Source: Purshia tridentata (Eukaryota; Streptophyta; Magnoliopsida; Rosales; Rosaceae). From it: DNA of 64,000 nucleotides. The stretch spans positions 1-64,000 of the forward strand of contig QANT01005191.1 of the NCBI GenBank assembly GCA_003254885.1. Direction: 5' to 3'. Both the position numbers and the translations under genes were made by a program. Below the pieces are notes generated by a model. That model ran no database searches and had not been told where the DNA came from. It saw only the letters and a program-made list of their open reading frames with translations. The first letter of the stretch is position 1, and each line of letters opens with the position of its first letter. This document shows, one piece after another, positions 11,401 through 22,707 of this stretch.

Positions 11401-14400
11401 TATACATTTTGGGTAAATAGTTATTTTAGTCCTCAAACTATTACACTTGTATCAATTTGGTCCCTAAACTTTTCATTTGGAAAATTAAGGACTCAGACTT
11501 TTTCAATTTTGTCAATTGAGGACTTTTCCATTAATTCACACATTTTTCATCCAAATTTATGCTTTTATAGCACCATATAAAGTCCTTTTTTAGGGCAAAA
11601 TGGTTTCTTTCGTTTAGACTTTACCATTTTTTCCTCATGCATCATTTTTCTCTCCTTCATTTCTCATTAAATTTGGATGAAAAATGTGTAAATTGATAGA
11701 AAAGTCCTCAATTAGCAAAATTAAAAAAGTCATAGTCTTTAATTTTCCAAATTAAAAGTCTGGGGACCAAACTGATACAAGTGTAATAGTCTGGGGACCA
11801 AAATAACTATTTACTCATACATTTTTGGCTCATTCCCCAACAACTTCAGCTTTTAGGTCTAATGGTTGTCTAACATGTTATAAAAATCTGTTTGTAGGAC
11901 AGGTTGGATTTGAAACCTCCGATCTTTATTCCCTTGCCTCTTTCTTGATTTGTAAGGTGTACAATATGTCCAAATTTTTTGCAAAAATTATACGTGCAAG
12001 ATGAGGCTGCATGTGAGAGAGGTTGTTAGATTGATATACATTGTTAGCCCATTCCTTTAGTGCTTAAGCTTTTGAGGTCCAATGGTTGTCTAACATATCA
12101 GTTATAAATATAATTATTCAAATATTGGATAATGTTGTAACTATGTAACCATCATTGTCATGTGATCCTTCCTTTTATTCTTGATAATTAAATTCCTACT
12201 TTGTTTGGCAGGCCTCCTTTGATAACATGCAGAATCAAATCGAAGAGGAGCCCTTAGGGGGTGCTATCACAAAGCATATTGGAGACGTTACACTGAAATA
12301 TATATCTTGTCATGCTTCGCCAATATGTTTCGAGAAGCATTATAGGGAGTACATGATAGCCTCATTACCTCGTTTGAGAATTTTAGATAACTTGCCTATT
12401 GGAAAGATTGATCGCGAAAGGGCTACTATTACATTTTCAGAATATTTTGAGCGTCTTCCGTATCGGAGAAACATTAAAGAGAATGTTGTTAGTATGTTGC
12501 AAAAGCGTGAAATGAGTGCAAGCAAAACTCATGTGCAGGGACCTGGGAAAAAACCATTAAATCTCTATGGAAAAGCAGAATACTTTTATACTAGGTCTCT
12601 TTGTGCTGCCAAAATGGGTTCTTCTGCTTGGCCTTCCTTGCATCCGCTATCTGTTTCAGGCAGTCGCTTGGGAGGTGAAAGTAGGAGCTTTCGTCCTAGA
12701 CAGTTTGAGTATCATCCATCTGATTCTAGCCTAATGGTCTTTGGAACATTAGATGGTGAAGTAGTTGTAGTCAACCATGAAAATGGTAAAATTGTCAGTT
12801 ATATCCCATCACTGGGAGCAATGAATAGTGTGCTGGGACTCTGTTGGCTCAAGAAGTATCCCTCTAAGGTACGTGATTATTGCATGGAATGTAGTGACCT
12901 TCAAGATTCCAGTCATGTACAGGAGAGTTGTTTTTCCTCTCAATCTCAGAATGCTGCATTATCGTAGTTCTTTGATCGTTTGTTGTTCTCCTTATATGCA
13001 CCTCTGCTGAGCAGAAATTTGCCAAAACATGGATACATGCATTCATTGGCTGGTAACAGCATGCTTTGGCAACTGAAGGGTCATGATATGATATGTTTGT
13101 ACATGTAATATCTAAATGAATTTCTATAACTACAGAACTTACCTGTACAGTAGAAATATAATATATTGGTATTTGATGGACATGCCATATCACCACAGGA
13201 TGGGTCCAAGATTGCTCCTAAGTTGAGAGCTGACCTGATTTATTGTCTCCATTCAATATTATGTCCTTTTGAATTGAAATTTTGAAATTAAGTTGCTGAT
13301 GTGTGTTTGGAAGGGATTTTTAGGTGTAATCCTTTGTGCATTTGATAAGTTAAGAAATGCTACTCCTTGTATATTTTTTTGAATTTTTAAATGTGAAAAT
13401 TGGTTTTGAGATGTAGGTACATATTTCTTTTGATTGTCAAAATAATTGTTATTGTCATAATACTATATCAATTTTTGAAGATTAGACATCTATATCTCTC
13501 TTTATCTGCCAACTTCTAATTCTGCTTTGTTATTTTTTTTTCCCTTTCTTTTGAATATCAGCTAATAGCTGGTTCAGATAATGGGTCATTGAAATTGTAT
13601 GATATCCAGCATATGAGATCGAGGGTAGCAGGCATAGACAGTAGTTTTGGTTCTGTCACCTTTGACGAGTTTGACCAATTGACATCTGTTCATGTTAACT
13701 TGACGGATGAACTATTTCTTGCTAGTGGATACTCAAGAGATGTTGCTTTGTACGACATCAGTAGTGGAAGACGGATACAAGTGTTTACTGATATGCATCG
13801 AGAGCATATTAATGTAGTAAAGTTTGCAAACCATTCCCCATCTGTTTTCGCCACTTCTTCATTTGATCAGGATGTCAAGATGTGGGATCTGAGACAGAAA
13901 CCAACATGGCCTTGCTATACCTCTTCAAGCTATAGGGGTAATGTGATGGTTTGTTTTTCTCCAGATGATCACTATCTTCTTGTGTCAGCTGTTGACAATG
14001 AGGTAATGTCTGCATTAGTTTATATATTTTTCTATGAAATTGGGTTGTCAATGCATTCCCATGTTCTCGAAAATTCAACTATTTATGCGGCAATGGGGCT
14101 CTATGAAACATTTTAAAGTTCCAAAGTTACCCTAAATGACCATTGGTATTGGTCTAGACATGATGTTAGATACCTGATTAAGAACCAAACTTGGCTGGAT
14201 GGGTAACCATTGTTGTTCTCAGGGGTAGAAAAAGGTGGAAAATAAAATTATTAGTTTATTATTAGTTTTAGTTGTTTCTCTTTTCCTATAAAGTTATTAG
14301 TTTTAGTTGTTTCTCTTTATTATTTTTTCTTTATGAATTTTATTCCAAAAGGACATCAGCGGAGTTTTGTGGTACATAATGGAACACAGTCCTGATGTAC

Positions 14401-15850
14401 TCAAGGTTAGGATTTCACTCCTGATTTAGCCCAATATGGCTTCTTATGTAACGATGGCTACCATAGGTTTTGGTGCTCCGTCTGACAAGTTGTAGATGGT
14501 TGGATGTGTTGTTTGCAGCCTTATGTTTTTATGTAAGAAGAATAAATATTTTGCTAGGAACAAGATTGGTGTAGTCTGTAGAAAGGGTCCTTCAAGATTT
14601 ATTTATTTTTATTACTTTTTTGGTATATCTTGTGCAGTGATATTTTGTTATGGTAAATAGTAAAGCTTCTTCTAGACATTTAGCATACTTTGAGATTAAC
14701 TTGTTGATGATGACAGGTTAGACAACTTCTGGCAGTTGATGGGAGACTTCACTTGAATTTTGAGATAGCCTCTACTGGAAGCTCTCAGAATTACACTCGG
14801 TCCTATTACATGAATGGAAGGGATTATATCATCAGTGGGAGTTGTGATGAACATGTTGTCCGCATATGTTGTGCTCAAACAGGGAGGCGTCTGAGGGATA
14901 TATCTTTGGAGGTACAGCTCTCCAATTTACATGTTTTATGCATACTTTAAAGTACCGTGAAACATGGCTTCATACTCAGATACATGCTTAGCGTGCAACC
15001 TAGTGGAATAGGATTTCTTTCTGTGTGTAGACTCTACTTTGTTGGGGAGCTTCACTTTGTCTCTGGGTGAAGTTTGTTTAGATACTAAAAGAAGATTTAT
15101 AGGAAAGTAGGAGATGAAAGAAACCAAAAATATAACAAAAGGTGGTGCTATAACTTGAGATTCCTGAAAGGGAGAAAAGGAATAAAATCCAAGAGAGGTA
15201 TGGGAACTGATGAAAACAAAGTTTGTTTATCTACTGATTGTGAATGCACTAGTTATTTTGAAGACAATAATGAGACAATGTGCTGTTCTTGTGTAGGGAG
15301 GAGGAGGATCTAGGGGTTCTATGTTTGTGCAATCTTTGAGGGGCGATCCTTTCAGAGTGAGTTTCATTCTATTACTGGTGGTATCTACTCTTTTGGTCAA
15401 TTAAATAGATCTCTACATGTTCACTAAGATTATTTGAGATGAGATAGTGAATTATTCAAAATCATAATGAAGCACAACTGTCACATTTCTTGTTGCTCGC
15501 ATTAATCTTAGTTTAATCGGTTTAATCTTATTTGTCCAAGAATTCATGTGGTTCCATGGACTTAATTGGTGTCTCCATTATTAATTTGAATATATATATT
15601 TTCCTATAAATGTCCTTGCACCCAGGAATTCAACATGAGTATCTTGGCAGCCCATATGCGTCCAAGCTCGAGGTCAGAAATTGTCAAGGTGGGAGTTATA
15701 CATCTGTATATATGTTGAATAATGTCATTATGTGAGAAACTAAAGTTTCCTAGTGCAATATTGCAGGTCAATATGCTAACATCTGGTTACCATGCCAAGG
15801 AACACCTTGATTATCAGCAGCCTTGCTCAACCAATAGTATGGGAGGTTGA
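8487..15850 (+). CDS. LRR plus WD40-repeat protein with DWD-type box, 819 aa
   Basis: Ten exons: 8487-8518, 8750-8816, 9546-9799, 10447-11053, 12212-12868, 13562-14002, 14717-14911, 15297-15356, 15626-15688, 15767-15850. All introns are GT-AG and the frame stays open to TGA. The N-terminal half (roughly residues 35-300) has leucine-rich segments such as VLTLRSSHFRKL and LMSLSLCETRVVNL. The C-terminal half (from about 480) has WD40-like blades, e.g. LIAGSDNGSLKLYDI and FDQDVKMWDLR. WDLR at 647-650 fits the DWD box (W-D-x-R) seen in CUL4-DDB1 substrate receptors. The same LRR-WD40 layout occurs in a conserved plant family that I associate, with low certainty, with DWD HYPERSENSITIVE TO UV-B 1. 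Ubiquitin-ligase function is inferred from the box alone. Intron 4 carries a MITE and other repeat debris. The start is chosen because its context (CACCATGG) is good and the short first exon joins in frame. Confidence 0.85.
11411..11816. mobile_element. Mutator-type MITE with about 150-bp inverted repeats, in intron 4 of the WD40 gene
   Basis: A 406-bp element flanked by the 9-bp direct repeat ATACATTTT (11402-11410 and 11817-11825). The left end begins GGGTAAATAGTTATTTTAGT and the reverse complement of the right end begins GAGTAAATAGTTATTTTGGT. Similarity continues inward for about 150 bases, through TATTACACTTGTATCA, TTTGGAAAATTAA, AATTGAGGACTTTTC and ACACATTTTTCATCCAAATTT. Transcribed in the intron, it would form a long imperfect hairpin. 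Confidence 0.85.
11829..12105. repeat. Dispersed-repeat fragments in intron 4 of the WD40 gene
   Basis: Two short related segments, near 11829-11880 and 12050-12105, share AGCTTTTAGGT/AGCTTTTGAGGT followed by AATGGTTGTCTAACAT. They resemble fragments of a dispersed plant retroelement that I cannot name. They lie between the MITE and the acceptor at 12211. Confidence 0.35.
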
Positions 15851-17160
15851 TGTATGTACTTTGGTTCAAACATATGTATGTATGTATATTTATGTATATA
15901 TGCATGCATGCATTTATGTCTGTATGTCTACAACGCTTATCTTAGGTATGCATGGGTTAATGGATACAGTTCATCTGCCATGTAATGTGCTAACGTCAGC
16001 TGGCTAATGGATCGGAGGGTAGTTAGTTAGTACTAAGTAGTTGAATTATTAGGAGGGTTGTTAATAGTCAGTTTCAAAGTGGCGGGAATTTGGGTTGGTT
16101 CTGATTGTGTAAATAAACCATTTGTAGCAGAGCTATTTCAATCAATGAGAATTTCACAGAAAGCATCAGGTTTTCAGGGGGAAGAGTTTCCATTATGAAT
16201 CACACACAAACACTACAGTCCTGATATTCCATTCCATCAGTCTGACTTGAGCTTGAGTAGCCTGCAATAAATTTGGAAAAGAGGGCTTTTTTTTTCTTTT
16301 CTTTTTTTCTCTATATCTGCCATGTTTTGCACCTCTGGTATTGAGGTGAAATGGATGTCTACAACTTATTCTTCAGGAAAGGCTTTCCGGGCATTTTATC
16401 TTGCTTCACTGTAGTTTCTAGGCATGATGAATCTGGAGTTACTCTCCCTTATTTTGTAGGGCAGTCAAACTACCGGAGGACAAATTGTAAAAATCTTCTC
16501 ATGCAAGAAGCTAATAGTAAATTGGTACATTTTCCGTGGGGATCCAAATAAAGTAATAATATTTGTAGTTACACTTGCCACTTTTGCATAATGCCACTTT
16601 ACAGTTCTCGCATAATGCCAGAACGATGAAGCTACTAGAAACCTTTACATCTCCAGAAACCGCGTGGACAGAGTCACTCACTGACACTAGCAAATGTGCC
16701 AATGGCTCCGCCAGTCCAGCTGTGTTCCTTTGCCGACATTTATTACCATTTATTATCCACTACAGCTGCACACGTACTGCATTGTTTCTGTATGTATTAT
16801 ACATTGAACTCTGGGGGAAATTTGAAAAAGAGAAAAAAGGAAAAAGGGTGAAATTTAGTACATTATAAATTGAAGATGTGTTGATAATTTGCACCGAAGT
16901 TTAAATTATATAAATATATTGTAATAATGTTTATTGTTTATTTAACAAATAAATTTTATAATATATTAGAATTTATTTTCTTTATGTTAAAAATAAAAAA
17001 AAGAGTTGTTGGTATGTCCCAGACAATGAGGGCATCCTAAGTTCCCAACTCTACTTGTTTCACTATTAATACCGGTTGAGTTCCCACAACCCTCCACATT
17101 GCCTCAACCTCACTACACTTCTCAACCATTTCTAGTTCACAAGGCAAAAGCTAGCAGAAG
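15851..17160. other. Intergenic region with 3' UTR and a possible LTR fragment
   Basis: The first bases after the stop are probably 3' UTR of the WD40 gene and include an ATGT-rich microsatellite (about 15870-15930). At about 16005-16230 the sequence has the character of the end of a copia-type LTR: GTTAGTTAGTACTAAGTAG, then a GTAAATAAACCATTTGTAGCAG region, then CAATGAGAATTTCACAGAAAG. I found no paired LTR, primer-binding site or polymerase. The final 150 bases are the proximal promoter and 5' UTR of the GASA gene. Confidence 0.4.
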
Positions 17161-17535
17161 ATGAAGCTCTACTTTCCACTTCTTCTTCTCTGTTTTCTTC
17201 TTAGCTTCTCTTTGATGGACCCAGCCATGGCAGCCACCTCAAGTAAGCTAATTGAGTAGTTTTAGTTAATTACCTTTTGTTTTGTTTTCATAAATAAGGT
17301 TATTGGTGCTGATCAACACTAATGGGGTGCAAACATATATAATTGTGAAGGCTTTTGCAGCAACAAGTGCTCAGAGAGGTGTGCAAAGGCAGGAGTGTTG
17401 GATCGGTGCATTAGGTACTGTGGGATATGCTGCGAGCAGTGCAAGTGTGTGCCTTCTGGGACATATGGGAACAAGCATGAGTGCCCTTGTTACAGAGACA
17501 AGAGGAACAAGAAGGGCAATCCCAAGTGCCCCTAG
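17161..17535 (+). CDS. GASA/snakin-type cysteine-rich secreted peptide, 88 aa
   Basis: Two exons, 17161-17242 and 17351-17535, joined in phase 1 so that the mature domain starts SFCSNKC. Residues 1 to about 24 form a leucine-rich signal peptide ([18 protein letters not shown]). The C-terminal 60 residues hold the twelve cysteines of the GASA domain, including the diagnostic [14 protein letters not shown] and ECPCYRD stretches, and end in CP. The protein is very short before the domain, like the compact GASA members. The family consists of secreted or wall-associated peptides, often gibberellin-responsive, acting in growth or defence; which role applies here cannot be read from sequence. The acceptor (GTGAAG) has a weak pyrimidine tract, but only this join keeps all twelve cysteines. 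Confidence 0.93.
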
Positions 17536-19044
17536 GCTCACACAACACAACACATCCAACTCCATCAAATCCTCACCATTCATCTTCCTGCATCTTCTAC
17601 TGTCTACTCTACCTACTACTAGTGGTCAATTAGAAATTTAGAATGAGAGACTTAATTTGTGTGTGTTTGGTCTTCTGGTGTTGTAAAAGATGATATAATA
17701 ATGATGATAAGTGAGAGTAGTTCTGCTAATTAGGAAGAGTTGGTTGTTGATCCTAGCTCTTTGTTTTGTGTGCCATCATGGTAATTAATGCCCGTTGGAT
17801 CATTTGCTTAAAATGAACAATAATATGTTTTTGATAATGTTATGCTACCCAACTTAACTTTCTTCTTAATTTTCTTCCCAACTTATTATTACATGGCATT
17901 TTCTTACGATAGCATTTGAAGTGGAGTACAGTAGCATTTGTTGGACATCAATGCTATAGTGACTAGGTGATGGGTAGGTAGGGAATCTTTTGGGACTAGT
18001 AATTACATGTCATTGAACTGTGCAAGTGCAAGAGGCAAATGATGGTTATTGACATAGACAAAATTAATTATAATGATGTAAGTTGTAACAACAATCATCC
18101 CATTCTTACTTAAATAACCTTCATATAATAACCATAACCACAACATTGCGAAACAACTTTGGGGTTAAAGAAAAAGTCATGTTTGTATAATTTTTTTTCC
18201 ATAAAGGCCATGTTTCTGTGATTACATTTGAATAAATAAACAATAGTTAACTTGTAAATTTGATTTTGAAGTTATTTTACAGTCTTTAATGATAAATAAA
18301 TCCACTTAAAAAATTTTCATTATAGAGAAGTTTACTTTTTGACAATACACCTACGCGTTTTTACAATGCTAATGACTCTATGTCTTTTTTATTTATAAAT
18401 TGGATAAATTATCACTATCGAATAATGACAATTAATAAAAGTCATTTTTACGTTATAAAGCGTAACTCCATAAGCTTGAATTTTATGTTTTATGTTAGTT
18501 TTATTAGTTTTTAACATATTTATGTAAGAAAAAGTATATCTATAAGTATTATTTTTATACAATTTCAAATAGTTATTGTTGCACACTAATAATTACCGAA
18601 CACTCGACTCATTAAAGCGGACCGGTTTATCATCTTGTTCTTATAGGTGGATCGTCCAATTTTGGGCTCTTCTGTTTTGAACTAAAAAAAAAAAAAAAAA
18701 CCCTAAATTGTAACTTATTTACAACACTATTATTATGATTGTATTGTTAGTTCTAATTAACAGTAATGCCAGTTTAAAATATTAGTATGTATAAGTTTTT
18801 GCCAAAAAAAAGAAAAATAGTATGTATAAGTACAAGTTTAAGCCCATTCAACCAATATGGGTTGACAAGGCTCGTCCACAGGCCCAGTTCAATTTCAGAC
18901 CCAAATAAAAGCGTCCATAACAGAAGAAATCTCAAAAGTGACCGCCCTCTCTATCAAATCTCATTTTCATTTTCACGAAAGCCTCTGCAAATTTCCACCT
19001 AAAAATATAACTAAAAGCTTCTGCTAAATTCACTCAATTCAACA
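17536..19044. other. Intergenic region between GASA and TXNDC9-like genes
   Basis: Starts with the GASA 3' UTR. The rest is AT-rich with no recognisable gene. An A run lies at about 18684-18701. The last 200 bases lead into the TXNDC9-like gene; no TATA motif stood out. Confidence 0.5.
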
Positions 19045-21037
19045 ATGGAGAACAGAGCGGTTCAAGAGGTCGCTCTCTCTCTCTCTCTCTCTCACACTCG
19101 CCCGCTCTCTCTCTCATTGTGCATTTTACACATACGTATATACAAAAATTTGAACCTCTATTTGATTTGATTGTAGATAATTGAGAAGCAAGTGCTGACA
19201 GTTGCGAAGGCGGTGGAGGACAAGCTCGATGATGAGATCCATGCCTTAGAACGAATGGACATGGACGACCTGGAGGCTCTCAGAGAGCGGAGGCTACAGC
19301 AGATGAAGAAGATGGCCGAGAAGCGCAGCCGTTGGATCTCCCTTGGCCACGGTGACTATACCGAGATCCCCTCCGAGAAGGACTTCTTCGCCGCCGTCAA
19401 GGCTAGTGACCGCGTTGTCTGCCACTTTTACCGCGAAAATTGGCCCTGCAAGGTTTGATTTTTATTTTTTTCACTATTTAAAGTTTGAATTACGGTTTTG
19501 GGGAGTATTTGGTTGTAAATGTTTGAATTAGTTATGCCGAAAAGATCGTAGCTTTTTTGAAAATGTTGAGTTTCTATTGTAAAGGTTATCATATGGAACA
19601 TTGTTAGAATTTTAATTAGGGGAGTGGGGGGAGTGATGTATACTTTGCTTTATAATGGGATTAATTTTTTTTTTTACCACTATTTAAAAATTGAAGCTTC
19701 ATGTTAAATTACTGTTTTAGGAAGTATTTTGGTGTAATTGTTTTGAATTCCTCCCAAAAGATTGTTGCTTCATTGGAAATGTAGGGTTTTATGAGTTTCT
19801 AGTGTAGAGCTAAGCATGCGGCACATTTTTAGAATTTTGATTAGGGGAGTGAGAGGAGTGATGAGGATACTTTGCTTTATAATGGGGTAAAATTGGGTGT
19901 TACTTTTTTGGGGCACCCTGATGTGTTTGATACAAATAGGGGATTGAGCTCCTGAAGCAGGAATCTGTTGGAGAATGGAGAGGGAGAGGTGTGATTTTAG
20001 TGTAAGAAGTTGAAATGACCCTCTTTAGGAGACCCAGTTTTGAATTTATAGAGATGTTAGATGAGTTTCAAACTTTTTTTTTCCCCTCTAATTTGATATT
20101 TGGAATTTATAGTTTTCTTGAGTTTTTTTGGAAGCCTTTTCTGTTTGGGGTTTCTTTATTTGAAGGTAAAAGCTATGAACATTGTTCAGAAGTTTTTGGA
20201 TATCAAGAAGTGTTAATTATTTCTTAGATGCATGCTGTTGAAGAGAGTTAGAAGTACTGGGCATTAAAGTGTGAAGGCTTTATTATTTTTAATGAATGGC
20301 ATTATTTTAATCACCAGACTGTTGGCATTGCGTGATTTCTGAAATGAGTTATTACTTTCACTGCATTTTCCATGCCTATGCTTATGGATGGCATGAACTA
20401 CTTTGATAGTTCTGTTCCTGATGTGTGATCTCATGGGTTGATCTTTCATCTTTTTGAGGCTTGCATGGTTACCTTGAACATGTAGCTGTTTGAGATTTGT
20501 AGTTGTTCCAAGTATTTAGTAAATTTCTATGCTTGAATTTAATAATCATATGTATTAGTTATGAAGTTAACTTAAAAAGTCAGGACAAACAATACATGTT
20601 TATGGTTCCTTTGCAGGTGATGGACAAGCACTTGAGTATATTAGCGAAGCAACACATAGAGACACGTTTTGCGAAGATCAATGCTGAGAAAAGTCCATTC
20701 TTAGCAGAGAAGCTCAAGATTATTGTTCTTCCGACGCTTGCCCTCATTAAGAATGCCAAAGTGGATGATTATGTGGTATGTTATACAAATGACTTGGACA
20801 ATATACACTGAATTGGTATTGATAGTTGGCTTTCTTAACATCACAATGTCCTATTGTAAATAGGTCGGATTTGATGAGCTTGGTGGGAAAGATGATTTCA
20901 GCACCGAAGAACTGGAGGAGAGGTTGGCTAAATCTCAAGTCATCTTTTATGAGGGTGAATCATCTCTAAACCAGTCAAAGTCTAAAACCAGGAGTGTACG
21001 GCAAAGCTCTAAGGCTGACTCATCAGATTCAGAGTAA
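19045..21037 (+). CDS. TXNDC9-like thioredoxin-domain protein (phosducin-like family), 210 aa
   Basis: Four exons: 19045-19068, 19177-19452, 20617-20775, 20864-21037; GT-AG introns, all phase 0. Residues 9-60 are a charged helical segment (DLEALRERRLQQMKKM). Residues about 65-190 are a thioredoxin fold with FYRENWPCKVMDKHL, where only one cysteine (Cys99) stands at the position of the usual CxxC, then the cis-proline region VLPTLALIKNAK and DYVVGFDELGG. The tail is acidic and serine-rich (SSDSE). Length and motifs match animal and plant TXNDC9, a cytosolic cofactor of the TRiC/CCT chaperonin linked to tubulin and actin folding. Without a CxxC it is unlikely to be a disulfide reductase. A CT run lies directly after exon 1, and intron 2 holds a tandem duplication. 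Confidence 0.93.
19074..19120 (+). repeat. CT-rich microsatellite at the start of intron 1
   Basis: CT dinucleotide runs begin a few bases after the exon 1 donor of the TXNDC9-like gene. They may provide intronic regulatory GA/CT sites but are mainly a length-variable marker. Confidence 0.7.
19459..19886 (+). repeat. Degenerate tandem duplication (about 200 bp twice) in intron 2 of the TXNDC9-like gene
   Basis: The block at about 19459-19660 and the block at about 19665-19886 share the same ordered landmarks: T run then CACTATTTAAA, TTTTGGGGAGTAT/TTTTAGGAAGTAT, a TTTGAATT block, AGAATTTTAATTAGGGGAGTG/AGAATTTTGATTAGGGGAGTG, and TACTTTGCTTTATAATGGG. Similarity is clear but interrupted by small indels. 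Confidence 0.75.
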
Positions 21038-22707
21038 AACTGTAGCTATCTGTTTTGGTTGTTATTGAAGGTGGAGCTGTTCATCCTTCGTCACATGTTA
21101 AGTCTCAACTTCACCTGCCTCCGCAAAATGGCCTAATATGCTCCATTTAAAGTTCAGATATGTTGTTGCCTCTGTTTGTATAATATCCTTGAGATAATCC
21201 CCCGGATGGTATTACAATAATTTCTATGCTTGTATTAATATAACAGTTGGAGAGATATTGGAAAAGTATTAATCCTATCAGGTGGTGAAATTTTGTAATC
21301 ATCTCGTGGTTTCTCTATGAATGTTGTGCTTGGCTTCTGATTTCTGTTAAAATTTCACAGCAGTTGTTGGGATGGGGCATAGTGTTGTTTTATTCTGAAA
21401 ATGAATTGTTTCAAAATAATTTTCAACCCTTTTTTCTAATCCTTTTTGGAAGTACTGTTTGCAAAAATCATCACTCACCAGCATAGAATGAAATTAACAG
21501 AAAGAAAATAAACCGAACTTTCTTTGCCTTCACTCACTAATGGTTAGAAATGGGGAAAGAATTTGATCTTTGAACCCAACTTCTCCTTCCCCTCATTGCC
21601 CCAGCATGCTATCACCCATCAACGGATTTGGATCCTTTGTTTGTCTTGATTTTAATTAATTTTCAGATTAGTAATGTTATACTTACTATATTTTATACTA
21701 CAATTTCATAACATCTTGTGTGATAACTTACATGACATTCATACATTGAACACTATAAATAAAAATAAAAATCCAAAAAGAAAAAGAAGAATCTTGTTTA
21801 GTAAAGTGATGACACGGTAAGGTAGTATAAAAATGTGGTAAGTAAAACATTATTGATTTTCGATTTGTAATACATTATCAGATTAAACATCAAGTAAAGA
21901 CTAGACAAGTATAGGATCAATTTTCACCATTTTATAGCCCTGCAGCACTAATGGATATTGAATGAACTTGAATTACTTGATCATAAGGTATAAGAGGAAA
22001 TTTGTTTTCATTTTCTTATGTATGAAAGTTTTAGTTCTTGAGCAACAAATATTTAGGTGAATAACGACATTTGCCCACACAATTATTGATGTGTTTGGAA
22101 GTTTGAGTTACATTGGGAGTTCTACTTACATCAACGATTGATAGCTGTATAAGTCACATAAAAACTTTATGAGTTCTACGTATATTAATCGTTGACAATT
22201 ATTCATATATATTTGATTTTTCAAAGCAAACTTTAAAGTTGACCACAAGGTACATAAAAAAATACACTCAAATCTTAAAAAACAACATAGATCATATTAT
22301 TAGAAAATTCGAATCCAATTTCACTCTATAACAACTCAACAAGCAACAATGGGAAGCCCCCATAATCTACAAAACATCCTCTCAATGGCTTTGTGCAGTG
22401 CATTAAGCACTTCATCACACGTGCCATTAAAGAGCAGATTCTTTTTCCCGCACGCTAACTTCCTTACCACAAACAACAAACAAAATCAAGCCTACAAGCC
22501 AACATTAGAGTAGCAGTCATAACTAGCAACAACAACAACAAGTCTGCTCCTAATATATGGTACCCATCATCAACCACAAGAAGGTTGCTACCAACATATT
22601 TAGACCTAGCAACAACAGTGAGTTTAGTCTAAACACAGAGCAAAATACAGCATAACAAAATGCCCAAAATCAGGAGGGTGTTTGGCTACAATTATATTGT
22701 ACATGCT
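21038..22707. other. Intergenic region between convergent TXNDC9-like and PUF genes
   Basis: The first few hundred bases are probably 3' UTR of the TXNDC9-like gene, and the right end near 22350-22707 is probably 3' UTR of the minus-strand PUF gene. No protein-coding signal was seen between them. Confidence 0.5.

Noticed and set aside
17371-17583. 70-aa minus-strand open frame opposite the GASA gene
   Set aside because: Shadow of the cysteine-rich exon on the other strand, with no conserved features.
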